A stretch of 52,817 nucleotides of DNA from Halieaceae bacterium (GTDB lineage Bacteria; Pseudomonadota; Gammaproteobacteria; Pseudomonadales; Halieaceae), in contig JABIZW010000161.1 of the NCBI GenBank assembly GCA_018666295.1, forward strand, positions 1 to 52,817. Direction: 5' to 3'. The position numbers and the translations under genes are program-made. Within the stretch, counting starts at the first letter, position 1. Every line of letters begins with the position of its first letter. Positions 16,659 to 26,119 of the stretch are shown here, piece after piece. Under the pieces are notes generated by a model, which was given only the letters and a program-made list of their open reading frames with translations, made no database searches and was not told the DNA's origin.

Positions 16659-17807
16659 ATGCCAGATGGGGTGATCGCAACAACTAAGCCCATCAGCAAA
16701 GTTAACTTGCTGGGCATGACGCGCGCCCAGCTTGAACATTTTTTTGCTGAAATTGGTGAGAAAAAGTTCCGTGCACAACAGGTGATGAAGTGGATTCATC
16801 ATCAAGGCGTGTGCGACTTTCAGGTCATGACGAACCTTGGCAAGGCCCTCAGAGACCGACTCGAGACACTCGCGGAAATTACGCCTCCAGGCATTAGCAG
16901 TCAGCAAGACTCGACCGATGGGACGCGAAAGTGGGCGATCAGCGTTACAGGTGGTGCACTCGTCGAGGCGGTTCTAATTCCAGAGGGGGACAGAGCAACA
17001 TTATGCGTTTCATCCCAAGTGGGGTGCAGTCTTGACTGTAAGTTTTGCTCAACCGGTAAGCAGGGGTTTCAGCGCGATCTGACTGCCGCGGAAATTATTG
17101 GTCAAGTGTGGCTTGCGATCGACTCTTACGACGGTTGGCAGCCTGGCAAAGGACGGGTTGTCACTAATGTCGTGATGATGGGGATGGGGGAACCGCTGCT
17201 CAATTTCGATAATGTCGTCTCATCTATGGACCTGATGTGCGACGACCTTGCTTATGGCCTCTCAAAGCGCAAAGTGACGCTGTCGACATCGGGTGTGGTT
17301 CCTGCATTAGACAAGCTTGCCGAGTTATCCGATGTCAGTCTTGCCATTTCATTGCATGCACCGAACGATAAGATTCGCGATAAAATCGTGCCGCTTAATC
17401 GCCGGTACCCTATCGACAAGCTGCTCAGCTCAGCGCGGGCTTACATCGATGCGCAAACTGATAAGAAGCGCGTGGTAACGATCGAATACACCTTGCTTGC
17501 GGGGGTTAACGATCAAGTGGAGCACGCGCAGGAGCTAACGCAGTTGCTCAAGGACTACCCATGCAAGATTAATTTAATTCCCTTTAATGATTTTCCAAAT
17601 TCCGGCTTTGAACGTCCCAGTGGAAATGCGGTTTCCAGATTCTGGAAAGTCTTGATGGAAGCAGGATTCATCGTCACAGTAAGGACAACACGGGGTGATG
17701 ATATCGACGCTGCATGTGGACAGCTCGTTGGAGACGTTAACGACCGTACAAAACGTTCTGCTCGATATCGTGCACAATACGAAGAACTTGAGACACTAGA
17801 GGGGTAA
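16659..17807 (+). CDS. rlmN: Dual-specificity 23S rRNA A2503 / tRNA A37 C2-methyltransferase RlmN
   Basis: Radical-SAM enzyme that methylates C2 of A2503 in 23S rRNA and of A37 in some tRNAs. The ATG at 16659, 16 bp after ndk, gives 382 residues starting MPDGVIATTK. The frame is open further back inside ndk, but that part has no RlmN similarity. The [4Fe-4S] motif CX3CX2C is at C123, C127 and C130 (CSLDCKFCSTG). MGMGEPLLN follows, and the methyl-carrying cysteine is C353 in DAACGQL. Its cluster would be supplied by the isc operon next door. pilW follows after 8 bp. Confidence 0.97.
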   Translation: MPDGVIATTKPISKVNLLGMTRAQLEHFFAEIGEKKFRAQQVMKWIHHQGVCDFQVMTNLGKALRDRLETLAEITPPGISSQQDSTDGTRKWAISVTGGALVEAVLIPEGDRATLCVSSQVGCSLDCKFCSTGKQGFQRDLTAAEIIGQVWLAIDSYDGWQPGKGRVVTNVVMMGMGEPLLNFDNVVSSMDLMCDDLAYGLSKRKVTLSTSGVVPALDKLAELSDVSLAISLHAPNDKIRDKIVPLNRRYPIDKLLSSARAYIDAQTDKKRVVTIEYTLLAGVNDQVEHAQELTQLLKDYPCKINLIPFNDFPNSGFERPSGNAVSRFWKVLMEAGFIVTVRTTRGDDIDAACGQLVGDVNDRTKRSARYRAQYEELETLEG

Positions 17808-17815
17808 GACGTCCG

Positions 17816-18577
17816 GTGAAATACTTTTCACTTCTGATACTCACGGTCTTTTTGAACGCATGTGTGACCGAAACCTCGGGCCCAGAGCCAGTGCCAGTCA
17901 ATCCGCAAATGGCGCTCGAGCAGCGTGTGGGATTAGCTCGACAATACATTGGTGTCGGTGATTGGGAGAACGCGAAGCGAAATCTTGAATTAGCAGCTGA
18001 TATTGACCCCAGCAGCCCGGAGGTACTGGAGACTTTTGCACTGGTCTATCAGCGCACGGGTGAGTTTGAGCGGGCTGAACGTAGTTTCGATCGTGCATTA
18101 GCACTCGGTGGCGGTTCGCGGATTAAGAATAACTACGCGGCCTTCTTGTTTGCTCAAGGGCGCTACCGCGATTCTGCGAGCGCCTTCGAGGAGGTCACTA
18201 ACGACACACTCTACAGAGGTCGATCGCAAGCTTTTGTCAATTTGGGGCTGGCCCTATTGCAGACGGGCGATGTGCAAGATGCGCGTGCATCATTTGATCG
18301 AGCGTTGCTCATGGAACCACGAAATGCCACTGCGCTGCTGGAGTTGACTCAGATCGCGCTTACCGAGGGTGATGAAGACGCCGCGAGTCGGTATTATGAA
18401 CGCTATCGGCAAGGGGCACGCAGTCAAACGGCACGAGCCCTCATCCTGGGTGTAGAGATTGCGCGTCTTCAGGACGATGCGAATTTAGAAGCGAGCAATA
18501 TGATGGTGCTGAGAAATCTTTACGCCGAGACGCCGATTTTTAGGGCGTGGACAGCTGCACAGTTGGAGCAGCGTTAA
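17816..18577 (+). CDS. pilW: Type IV pilus biogenesis/stability lipoprotein PilW (PilF), TPR protein
   Basis: Outer-membrane pilotin needed for PilQ secretin assembly in type IV pili. It has 253 residues from a GTG at 17816 preceded by GAGGGG. The lipoprotein signal ends LTVFLNAC (lipid Cys C16). The rest is a series of TPR helices, with repeats around GVGDWENAKRNLELAADIDPSSPEVLETFALVYQ, GEFERAERSFDRALALGG and GDVQDARASFDRALLMEPRN. Position between rlmN and ispG is the Pseudomonas arrangement, but rodZ, normally between pilF and ispG there, is missing. Confidence 0.9.
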   Translation: MKYFSLLILTVFLNACVTETSGPEPVPVNPQMALEQRVGLARQYIGVGDWENAKRNLELAADIDPSSPEVLETFALVYQRTGEFERAERSFDRALALGGGSRIKNNYAAFLFAQGRYRDSASAFEEVTNDTLYRGRSQAFVNLGLALLQTGDVQDARASFDRALLMEPRNATALLELTQIALTEGDEDAASRYYERYRQGARSQTARALILGVEIARLQDDANLEASNMMVLRNLYAETPIFRAWTAAQLEQR

Positions 18578-18607
18578 GACTATAAGAACAATTTAGGGGG
18601 GCTCTCC

Positions 18608-19735
18608 ATGAGTCAGGCTTCACCGATCAAGCGTCGTAAGAGCCGCCAGATTATGGTTGGCAACGTACCTGTGGGTGGTGACGCCCCAATCAGCGTTCAA
18701 AGCATGACGAATACGGAGACGTGTGATGTCAGCGCGACCGTTGCTCAAATTGAGGCGATTGCTGATGCTGGCGCTGATATTGTCAGAGTTTCGGTGCCGA
18801 GTATGGATGCCGCTGAGGCGTTTAAAGAAATCAGAAAAGCCTCCCCCGTACCGTTGGTGGCAGACATTCACTTTGACCACAAAATTGCGCTAAAAGTGGC
18901 TGAATATGGGGTGGACTGTTTAAGGATTAACCCCGGTAACATTGGCAAAGAGCAAAAGGTGCGTGAAGTCATTGCGGCGTGCAAAGACAAGGGTATTCCC
19001 ATTCGTATTGGCGTCAACGCGGGCTCGCTCGGTAAAGAGTTGATGCGTAAGTACCCCGAGCCAACGGCTGAGGCCTTGATTGAGTCTGCGCTGAAAAACG
19101 TGGATATCTTAGAGCGACACAACTTTCCCGATTTCAAGGTCAGTGTTAAAGCCTCCGACGTATTTATGGCCGTGGCTGCCTACCGTGGATTAGCGCAACA
19201 AATAGAGCAACCTCTGCACCTTGGAATCACGGAGGCGGGCGCACTTAGGGGCGGTACCGTCAAGTCTGCCGTGGGTCTTGGTATGTTATTGATGGAAGGT
19301 ATTGGCGATACGCTGCGTGTCTCCTTAGCCGCTGACCCGGTGGAAGAGGTCAAAGTGGGCTTTGAGATCCTCAAGAGCTTAAAAATAAGAGCAAATGGTA
19401 TTAATTTTATCGCTTGTCCTAGCTGCTCACGGCAAAACTTCGACGTTATAGGTACAATGAACGAGCTCGAACGGCGCCTTGAGGACATTCGAACGCCCAT
19501 GGATGTCGCAGTCATTGGTTGTATCGTTAATGGGCCGGGCGAAGCCAAGGAGGCCGATGTTGGTCTCACAGGTGCCACACCCAGTAATTTGATTTACCTC
19601 GACGGGGAGCCGGATCACAAAATCAGTAACACCAATTTTGTTGATCATTTGGAATCCGTTATCCGCAAGCGTGCTGAGAACCTGGAAGCCCAGCGTGCCC
19701 GAGAAGAAGCGGACATTATTTCCAGCAGTCACTAG
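18608..19735 (+). CDS. ispG: 4-hydroxy-3-methylbut-2-en-1-yl diphosphate synthase (flavodoxin)
   Basis: Penultimate enzyme of the MEP isoprenoid pathway, converting MEcPP to HMBPP with a [4Fe-4S] cluster. It is 375 residues (E. coli 372). Cluster ligands are C270 and C273 (CPSCSRQNF) and C305 (GCIVNGPGEA), identical numbering to E. coli. The N-terminal TIM barrel opens with SRQIMVGNVPVGGDAPISVQSMTNT. AGGGGGG lies before the ATG. hisS begins 12 bp after the stop. Confidence 0.98.
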   Translation: MSQASPIKRRKSRQIMVGNVPVGGDAPISVQSMTNTETCDVSATVAQIEAIADAGADIVRVSVPSMDAAEAFKEIRKASPVPLVADIHFDHKIALKVAEYGVDCLRINPGNIGKEQKVREVIAACKDKGIPIRIGVNAGSLGKELMRKYPEPTAEALIESALKNVDILERHNFPDFKVSVKASDVFMAVAAYRGLAQQIEQPLHLGITEAGALRGGTVKSAVGLGMLLMEGIGDTLRVSLAADPVEEVKVGFEILKSLKIRANGINFIACPSCSRQNFDVIGTMNELERRLEDIRTPMDVAVIGCIVNGPGEAKEADVGLTGATPSNLIYLDGEPDHKISNTNFVDHLESVIRKRAENLEAQRAREEADIISSSH

Positions 19736-19747
19736 GATACGCAGTTA

Positions 19748-21034
19748 ATGAGTCAGTACCGCGCAGTTCGGGGAATGGTTGATGTTCTTCCCGATGAAAC
19801 GTCGTTGTGGCAGATGCTTGAGCAAACTGCGCGCGATGTGATTGGCGCACACGGCTATTCTGAAATTCGAACACCGCTGGTTGAACGAACAGAGCTTTTT
19901 GCGCGATCCATTGGCGAAGTCACTGATATTGTAGAAAAAGAAATGTACTCGTTTGCGGACCGAAATGATGAGGGTTTATCTCTGCGTCCCGAGGGCACGG
20001 CAAGCACTGTTCGAGCAATGGTGCAGCATAATTTAATCCAGTCAGCTCAACGGGTTTGGTACATGGGTCCAATGTTCCGCTACGAGCGGCCACAAAAGGG
20101 TCGTCAGCGCCAATTTCACCAGCTCGGTGTCGAAGCGTTTGGTGTGCCGACGCCCGATCAAGACGCCGAGCTTTTGTTGCTCTGCCGTCAATGGTGGAAA
20201 CGACTCGGTATTGACGATGTTGTGACTTTGGAACTCAATACTATCGGCAGTGCTGAATCTCGGCACGCCTACAAGCAGGCGCTGACCGCGTATCTGCGGC
20301 AGCACGTTGAGTCGCTGGATGAGGACAGCCAGCGTCGCCTTGAGACTAATCCGTTGCGCATTTTGGACAGTAAATCTGCGGCGACCCAAAACGTGGTTGC
20401 TGACGCACCTGCAATGGCGACGTTTCTGGACGACGAATCGAAGGTGCATCACGACCAGTTGTGCGAACTACTGAGGCAGGCAGGGCTGTCTTTTGTTGCC
20501 AATCCAAACCTAGTGCGCGGCCTCGATTACTACAACAAGACCGTTTTTGAGTGGACCACTGATCGACTCGGCGCGCAGGCGACAGTCTGTGGCGGTGGAC
20601 GTTACGATGGCATGGTCGGTCAGTTTGGCGGCAAGGCGACGCCGGCGGCGGGATTCGCCGCGGGACTGGAGCGTCTTATTATGTTGTTGCAAACGCTCGA
20701 GGTTGACGCAACAGACCCCCCAGATTTGTACGTCATAAGTGCGGATTCAAATGCACTTAGCCAAGCGATGCTCGAGGCAGATAGAATACGCACTGAATTT
20801 CCGGGTTTACGTGTTGTCCAACACCTCGGTGGGGGCAGTCTTAAGAGTCAATTTAAGCGAGCGGACAAGAGTGGCGCTTCATGGGCCATGGTTTATGGTC
20901 CAGATGAACTGGCGCAAGGGACAGTGACTGTGAAGCCCCTGCGAACAAACGAAGAACAGACGAGCCTCGACAGAGGCGCATTGAATGAGTTTTTACACCG
21001 GTTAGAACGACTGGCGAGTGATATTGAGGAGTAG
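19748..21034 (+). CDS. hisS: Histidyl-tRNA synthetase
   Basis: Class II aminoacyl-tRNA synthetase charging tRNA-His. It is 428 residues (E. coli 424). Motif 1 surrounds EIRTPLVERTELFARSIGE. Motif 2 is MFRYERPQKGRQRQFHQLGVEAFG, and the histidine-specific loops are LVRGLDYYNKTVFEW and GGGRYDGMVGQFGG. Motif 3 is AAGFAAGLERL. A C-terminal anticodon-binding domain covers about 330-428. It sits 12 bp after ispG and 3 bp before yfgM. Confidence 0.98.
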   Translation: MSQYRAVRGMVDVLPDETSLWQMLEQTARDVIGAHGYSEIRTPLVERTELFARSIGEVTDIVEKEMYSFADRNDEGLSLRPEGTASTVRAMVQHNLIQSAQRVWYMGPMFRYERPQKGRQRQFHQLGVEAFGVPTPDQDAELLLLCRQWWKRLGIDDVVTLELNTIGSAESRHAYKQALTAYLRQHVESLDEDSQRRLETNPLRILDSKSAATQNVVADAPAMATFLDDESKVHHDQLCELLRQAGLSFVANPNLVRGLDYYNKTVFEWTTDRLGAQATVCGGGRYDGMVGQFGGKATPAAGFAAGLERLIMLLQTLEVDATDPPDLYVISADSNALSQAMLEADRIRTEFPGLRVVQHLGGGSLKSQFKRADKSGASWAMVYGPDELAQGTVTVKPLRTNEEQTSLDRGALNEFLHRLERLASDIEE

Positions 21035-21037
21035 GGA

Positions 21038-21703
21038 GTGGCTGATCACCTTCAAGAGGAAGAGCAGTTAGATGCGATTAAGCAGTGGTGGGACGAAAAC
21101 CGTGTCTCAGTAATTGCTGCCGTGGTGCTGACAATCGGTGGATCGTTTGGGTGGTCCCAGTATCAAGACTACACGGTGAGCACAGCAGATGCTGCTGCAA
21201 ATGCTTACGATGAGGTACTCCAGTTAAAGCTCTCTGGCGAGTCTGCAGAGCAACTTGCGATCATGAGCCGCGGTCTACGCGAGCGTCACGCGGGTGACGC
21301 GTTTGCTGACTTTGCGTCGCTTCAGGTGGCTTCTGCTGCTGTTGAGGCTGGAGATCTTGCACTGGCAGAGCGTGAGCTTGAGTCGGTCATGGCCAGTGTT
21401 GATCTTGAGACAACGGTCGGGCAACTGGCCCAGCTGCGACTTGCTCGAGTCCTCGCTGCAAATGGTAACGAGGCTCGCGCGATTGCTATTTTAGAGTTAG
21501 GTAGTGACTCGTTCCCGGCCAGTTACGCACAAGCGCTGGGGGATGTTCACCTCGCCGCAGGTCGACAGGCACAGGCGCTTGAGGCTTACCGTACAGCACA
21601 AACAGCGTCGCTATCACTGGGTGGTCAATTGGGCCTTGTTGACCTCAAGGTCAGTGGCTTAGCGCTGAGAGAAACCAACGAGTCTACTGAGGTAAATCAG
21701 TAA
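21038..21703 (+). CDS. yfgM: Ancillary SecYEG translocon subunit YfgM
   Basis: Inner-membrane protein with a periplasmic TPR-like domain that, in E. coli, works with PpiD at the SecYEG exit. It has 221 residues from a GTG at 21038 behind GTAGGGA. The short cytoplasmic start is followed by one membrane helix (about residues 23-40, VSVIAAVVLTIGGSFGW) and a helical repeat domain with LRERHAGDAFADFASLQVA. The stop overlaps the bamB start (TAATG). The hisS-yfgM-bamB-der order is conserved in gammaproteobacteria and supports the call. Confidence 0.92.
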   Translation: MADHLQEEEQLDAIKQWWDENRVSVIAAVVLTIGGSFGWSQYQDYTVSTADAAANAYDEVLQLKLSGESAEQLAIMSRGLRERHAGDAFADFASLQVASAAVEAGDLALAERELESVMASVDLETTVGQLAQLRLARVLAANGNEARAIAILELGSDSFPASYAQALGDVHLAAGRQAQALEAYRTAQTASLSLGGQLGLVDLKVSGLALRETNESTEVNQ

Positions 21704-22878
21704 TGAAGCTATGGCGTCTGCTGATTATCAGCGTCTCAGTGGTCACGCTCAGTGGCTGTAGTACCCTCCAGGATTGGTTTAACTCTGATGACGGTGAGGA
21801 CCTGACTGCTCCGGTTGAGCTCGAGCGAATTGAGGCGACGGTAAAACTCAATAAGCAGTGGTCAACCAGTATTGGAGACGGACAGGGCAATGGGTTTTAT
21901 AGAATTACGCCCGTGCTTGAGAACGGTGTCATCTACGCCGCCTCTAGCGATGGTGAAGTCGCGGCAATTGATGCCATAGACGGCAATCGACTATGGCGCG
22001 TTGAGTTGGAACGGCCACTCTCTGGCGGCGTGGGTTACCACAACGACAGTGTCTATCTTGGTGGCGCTGACGGCTCAGTGCTGCAACTTTCGGCACGAGA
22101 TGGTCAGGTTCTATGGGAAGCGGCCGTGTCCGGTGAAGTTCTCGCCGCACCCGCAGTCTCTGATGACTGGGTCATTGTTCAGACTTACGACGGTAAACTT
22201 TTGGGCTTTGAGGCCGGTGCTGACAAGCCGACATGGACCTTTACGAGCGACGTCCCCGTATTGACGTTGCGAGGGACTTCAACACCCATTTTATTGGGTA
22301 ATAACGCGATTGCTGGATTTGGCGACGGTAAGGTCATTGCCGTCGATGTGGATTCAGGAAACGTCAGTTGGGAGTCTCGGATTGGTGTTCCACAAGGCAG
22401 TTCTGAGATTGATCGAATCGTCGATATCGACGGAACGATCACTCAGCAAGGCGTTGAGTTATTCGTGTCGAGCTATCAAGGACGTGTTGCGGCCTTGGAT
22501 ACGCGCACCGGACGAAAATTATGGCAACAGAACGTGTCCTCGGTCACCGGAACGCACGTGGGTTTCGGCAATGTGTATGTGACCGATGTGGACGGAACTG
22601 TCAGCGCATTTCTACGCAATGGGCAGGGCGTCCGCTGGCAAAATATTGAACTGGGTTATCGTGAACTGTCTAGGCCGACCCCAATCAACAGTTACGTCGC
22701 TACCGTCGACTACGAGGGTTACCTCCACTTACTGTCGCAAGTTGACGGCACTATTGCTGGTCGGACTAAAGTCGGGGGGAGTGCGGCTCGAGCGGACATG
22801 ATCTCTGACCGCGGTCGACTCTACGTCTACACCGACAGCGGTCAGCTCCTCGCCTTTGAGTTAGAGGTTCGAGAATAA
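21703..22878 (+). CDS. bamB: Outer membrane protein assembly factor BamB
   Basis: Lipoprotein of the BAM complex that helps insert beta-barrel proteins in the outer membrane. It has 391 residues. The signal peptide ends LSGC with lipid Cys C19. The body is an eight-bladed PQQ-like propeller with repeated blades such as GDGQGNGFYRITPVLENGVIYAAS and GEVAAIDAIDGNRLWRVELE. It is coupled to yfgM by a 1-bp overlap and lies 4 bp before der. Confidence 0.96.
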   Translation: MKLWRLLIISVSVVTLSGCSTLQDWFNSDDGEDLTAPVELERIEATVKLNKQWSTSIGDGQGNGFYRITPVLENGVIYAASSDGEVAAIDAIDGNRLWRVELERPLSGGVGYHNDSVYLGGADGSVLQLSARDGQVLWEAAVSGEVLAAPAVSDDWVIVQTYDGKLLGFEAGADKPTWTFTSDVPVLTLRGTSTPILLGNNAIAGFGDGKVIAVDVDSGNVSWESRIGVPQGSSEIDRIVDIDGTITQQGVELFVSSYQGRVAALDTRTGRKLWQQNVSSVTGTHVGFGNVYVTDVDGTVSAFLRNGQGVRWQNIELGYRELSRPTPINSYVATVDYEGYLHLLSQVDGTIAGRTKVGGSAARADMISDRGRLYVYTDSGQLLAFELEVRE

Positions 22879-22882
22879 GCCA

Positions 22883-24301
22883 ATGCTACCCGTCATTGCG
22901 TTGGTTGGACGCCCTAATGTGGGCAAATCAACGCTCTTTAATCAACTCACGAAGTCTCGAGATGCACTTGTCGCGAATCTTTCAGGCTTAACCCGTGATC
23001 GTCAGTACGGTGAAGGCCGCTGTGATGAGCAGCGCTTCATTGTGATCGATACGGGAGGTATCACCGGCGAAGAGGCGGGCATAGACGCCGCGATGGCGGC
23101 GCAATCGCTGGCGGCCATTGACGAGGCTGACATCGTTTTATTAATGGTCGATGGTCGCGCAGGTCTGCAAGTGGGGGACCAAGCGCTGGTTCGTTTGCTG
23201 CGCAACCGCAGCAAGCCCTTTGAACTGGTGGTGAACAAAATTGACGGGGTGGGAGAGGACGTAGCAGCGGCGGACTTCCACGGTCTGGGCGTCAGTGGGT
23301 TGCATACGATTGCAGCGACACACAACCGTGGTGTGCGCGCAATGATTGCTGAGGTCATGGAACCTTTTGGCGAGACTCACAGCGAGAACGACGATCTAGG
23401 CGGTGGTATTCGTGTTGCGGTTGTCGGTCGTCCAAACGTGGGTAAGTCAACGCTGGTAAACAGGCTTTTAGGAGAAGATCGCGTTGTGGTCTTCGATGAG
23501 CCCGGTACCACTCGTGACAGTGTCTTCATTGAATATGAGCGGCACGGGCACACCTATACCTTGATCGATACTGCAGGCGTTAGACGTCGAAAGAACGTTA
23601 AAGAGACAGTCGAAAAGTTTTCGATTGTCAAAACGTTGAAAGCCATCGACCAGGCCAATGTCGTCATCTTACTGATGGACTCCCGGGAGGGCGTTGTCGA
23701 TCAGGATCTTCATTTGTTGGGACAGTGCATCGAAGCAGGCCGGGGCCTGGTTGTTGCACTTAACAAATGGGACGGCATGGAGGCTGATGAGCGTGAGCGT
23801 GTCAAAGTCGAGCTTCAGCGGCGCTTGATTTTTGTGGACTACGCGGACATTCATTTTATTTCCGCGCTTCACGGGACCGGTGTGGGGCATTTGTACGATT
23901 CTATTCATGGAGCCTACGAATCGGCCACTCGTAAACTGACAACGCCAAGGTTGACCAAATTACTTGAGGATGTGGTCGGGAGCCATCCACCGCCGATGGT
24001 CGGCGGTCGTCGCGTGAAGCTGCGATATGCGCACATGGGAGGACATAATCCGCCGAGAATCGTGATACACGGGAACTCTACTGACAACTTACCCCAAAGT
24101 TATGTGCGGTATTTGGAGAACGCATTTCGCCGTGAGCTTGATCTTACTGGAACGCCCATTCGGATTGAGTTGAGAACAGGGGAAAATCCTTACGCAGGAC
24201 GAAAGAATAAACTAAGTGAGCGTCAAGTTCAGCGTCGAAAACGACTCGTGTCTCACATCAAGAAAGCGGACAAGAAGAAGAAAAATAAAAAGACGCAGTA
24301 A
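22883..24301 (+). CDS. der: Ribosome-associated GTPase Der (EngA)
   Basis: Double-GTPase needed for 50S subunit maturation. It is 472 residues. Two consecutive G domains each have GRPNVGKST (residues ~8-16 and ~185-193), with DTGG and NKID in the first and DTAG and NKWD in the second. A C-terminal KH-like domain contains PPMVGGRRVKLRYAHMGGHNPPRIVIHGN. The very basic tail (KKADKKKKNKK) probably contacts rRNA. Last gene of the plus-strand cluster; the next 137 bp are AT-rich and carry no clear terminator hairpin. Confidence 0.98.
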   Translation: MLPVIALVGRPNVGKSTLFNQLTKSRDALVANLSGLTRDRQYGEGRCDEQRFIVIDTGGITGEEAGIDAAMAAQSLAAIDEADIVLLMVDGRAGLQVGDQALVRLLRNRSKPFELVVNKIDGVGEDVAAADFHGLGVSGLHTIAATHNRGVRAMIAEVMEPFGETHSENDDLGGGIRVAVVGRPNVGKSTLVNRLLGEDRVVVFDEPGTTRDSVFIEYERHGHTYTLIDTAGVRRRKNVKETVEKFSIVKTLKAIDQANVVILLMDSREGVVDQDLHLLGQCIEAGRGLVVALNKWDGMEADERERVKVELQRRLIFVDYADIHFISALHGTGVGHLYDSIHGAYESATRKLTTPRLTKLLEDVVGSHPPPMVGGRRVKLRYAHMGGHNPPRIVIHGNSTDNLPQSYVRYLENAFRRELDLTGTPIRIELRTGENPYAGRKNKLSERQVQRRKRLVSHIKKADKKKKNKKTQ

Positions 24302-24438
24302 GTTTCAAATAAACTAAATCTCCGCACATTTATTTGTATAAATTATGAGCGAGATATAAGTCATTTATTTCACAAATACACAAAACTCCCACATAGTGTG
24401 CGCACTGAATCTGACATTACGTTGAGTAGGGGTGTGTT

Positions 24439-26025
24439 GTGAGCAATTACCTGGAGCAAGTTGATAATCTGGCGGGTCTGGCAACGGCCGCCAATGGTGT
24501 GAGTGCGGAGCAAGCAGTGCGCATGCGGCTGCAAAATCAGTTCAAGACGGGGCTCGATGTGGCGCGATATACCGCAGACATTATGCGACGCGATCTCGAC
24601 GCCTACGATGCGGATACGTCTCAGTACACGCAATCATTGGGCTGCTGGCATGGATTTATTGGCCAACAGAAAATGATTGCGATTAAAAAGCATTTCGGTG
24701 ATACCCGCCGTCGTTACCTCTACTTGTCCGGTTGGATGATTGCGGCGCTGCGGTCGGAATTTGGTCCATTACCTGATCAGTCGATGCACGAAAAAACATC
24801 AGTGCCATCGCTTATTGAAGAGCTTTATACGTTTCTGCGACAGGCTGATGCTCGTGAGCTTGGTGGTCTGTTTCGTCAACTCGATGCGGCGCGTAATGAG
24901 AATAACGACGTTCAAACGCGTTCGATTATTAATCAGATTGATAATTTCGAGACACATGTCGTCCCGATTATTGCAGATATCGATGCTGGATTTGGTAATG
25001 AGGAAGCGACTTACCTGCTCGCTAAGAAGATGATCGAGGCGGGCGCTTGCGCAATTCAAATTGAAAATCAGGTCTCTGATGAAAAACAGTGTGGGCACCA
25101 GGACGGAAAAGTCACGGTCCCCCACGCTGACTTTCTCGCAAAGATTCGCGCGGTTCGCTATGCGTTCATCGAACTTGGTGTTGAAAATGGCATTATCGTC
25201 GCGCGGACAGACTCTCTCGGAGCCGGTTTGACCAAACAAATTGCGGTCACCAATGAGCCCGGTGATCTGGGTGATTTATACAACAGCTTTATCGACGGTG
25301 ACGTGGTGCAAAGTGCTGACGATTTGGCCAACGGCGATGTTGTGATGAAAGCTAATGGCGAACTGATTCGTCCAAAGCGTCTTGCGTCTGGATTGTTTCG
25401 GTTCAAGCCCAACACGGGTGAGGATCGTGTCGTTCTTGACTGTATTACGTCACTTCAAAACGGCGCTGATCTATTATGGATTGAAACAGAAAAGCCCCAC
25501 GTCGGTCAGATTGCGCAAATGGTGAATCGAATTCGTGAGGAAGTGCCTACCGCTAAGCTGGTTTACAACAACAGCCCTTCGTTTAACTGGACATTAAATT
25601 TCCGCCAGCAGGTCTTTGATATTTGGGCAGAAGAAGGGCGCGATGTCTCCGCGTATACGCGTGATGAATTGATGGCAGCGCACTATGATGACACTGAGCT
25701 TGGGCTTGAGGCAGATCGTAAAATTCAGTCTTTCCAAGCTGACGCGGCGCGTGAAGCCGGTATTTTCCATCACTTGATTACGTTGCCGACGTACCACACG
25801 GCGGCATTGTCCACGGATAACCTGGCCAAAGAGTACTTTGGTGAAGCGGGCATGCTGGGCTATGTTGCCGGCGTTCAGCGAAAGGAGATTCGTCAGGGCA
25901 TCGCCTGTGTGCGGCATCAAAATATGGCGGGCTCGGATATGGGTGATGATCATAAGGAGTACTTTTCGGGTGATGCGGCGCTTAAGGCAGGTGGCGCGGA
26001 CAATACAATGAATCAATTCGGGTAA
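24439..26025 (+). CDS. aceA: Isocitrate lyase (long, Pseudomonas-type)
   Basis: Splits isocitrate to glyoxylate and succinate, first step of the glyoxylate shunt, used for growth on acetate and fatty acids. It is 528 residues, the size of the Pseudomonas-type enzyme (about 530) rather than E. coli AceA (434). Residues include WHGFIGQQ, VVPIIADIDAGFGNEEATYLLAKKMIEAGA for metal binding, and the active-site loop DEKQCGHQDGK (C218). The GTG start at 24439 follows GAGTAGGGG. The 137-bp AT-rich upstream gap has TATAAAT (24337-24343) and TATAAG (24355-24360) but no good -35. A strong terminator follows. No malate synthase gene is nearby; fadD at 42.3 kb feeds the same carbon route. Confidence 0.97.
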   Translation: MSNYLEQVDNLAGLATAANGVSAEQAVRMRLQNQFKTGLDVARYTADIMRRDLDAYDADTSQYTQSLGCWHGFIGQQKMIAIKKHFGDTRRRYLYLSGWMIAALRSEFGPLPDQSMHEKTSVPSLIEELYTFLRQADARELGGLFRQLDAARNENNDVQTRSIINQIDNFETHVVPIIADIDAGFGNEEATYLLAKKMIEAGACAIQIENQVSDEKQCGHQDGKVTVPHADFLAKIRAVRYAFIELGVENGIIVARTDSLGAGLTKQIAVTNEPGDLGDLYNSFIDGDVVQSADDLANGDVVMKANGELIRPKRLASGLFRFKPNTGEDRVVLDCITSLQNGADLLWIETEKPHVGQIAQMVNRIREEVPTAKLVYNNSPSFNWTLNFRQQVFDIWAEEGRDVSAYTRDELMAAHYDDTELGLEADRKIQSFQADAAREAGIFHHLITLPTYHTAALSTDNLAKEYFGEAGMLGYVAGVQRKEIRQGIACVRHQNMAGSDMGDDHKEYFSGDAALKAGGADNTMNQFG

Positions 26026-26048
26026 GCATGCCGAATAAGTTGTTAGCG

Positions 26049-26076
26049 CCCGGTCATTTGGCCGGGCTTTTTTTTG
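26049..26076 (+). terminator. Intrinsic terminator after aceA
   Basis: GCCCGG (26049-26054) and CCGGGC (26063-26068) form a perfect 6-bp GC stem with an 8-nt loop, followed directly by eight T residues. It lies 24 bp past the aceA stop and before the HxlR gene. Confidence 0.9.
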
Positions 26077-26119
26077 ACCGTGACTTGCCAAAGCGCGCAG
26101 ACCAAAGCAAAGTTCCAAA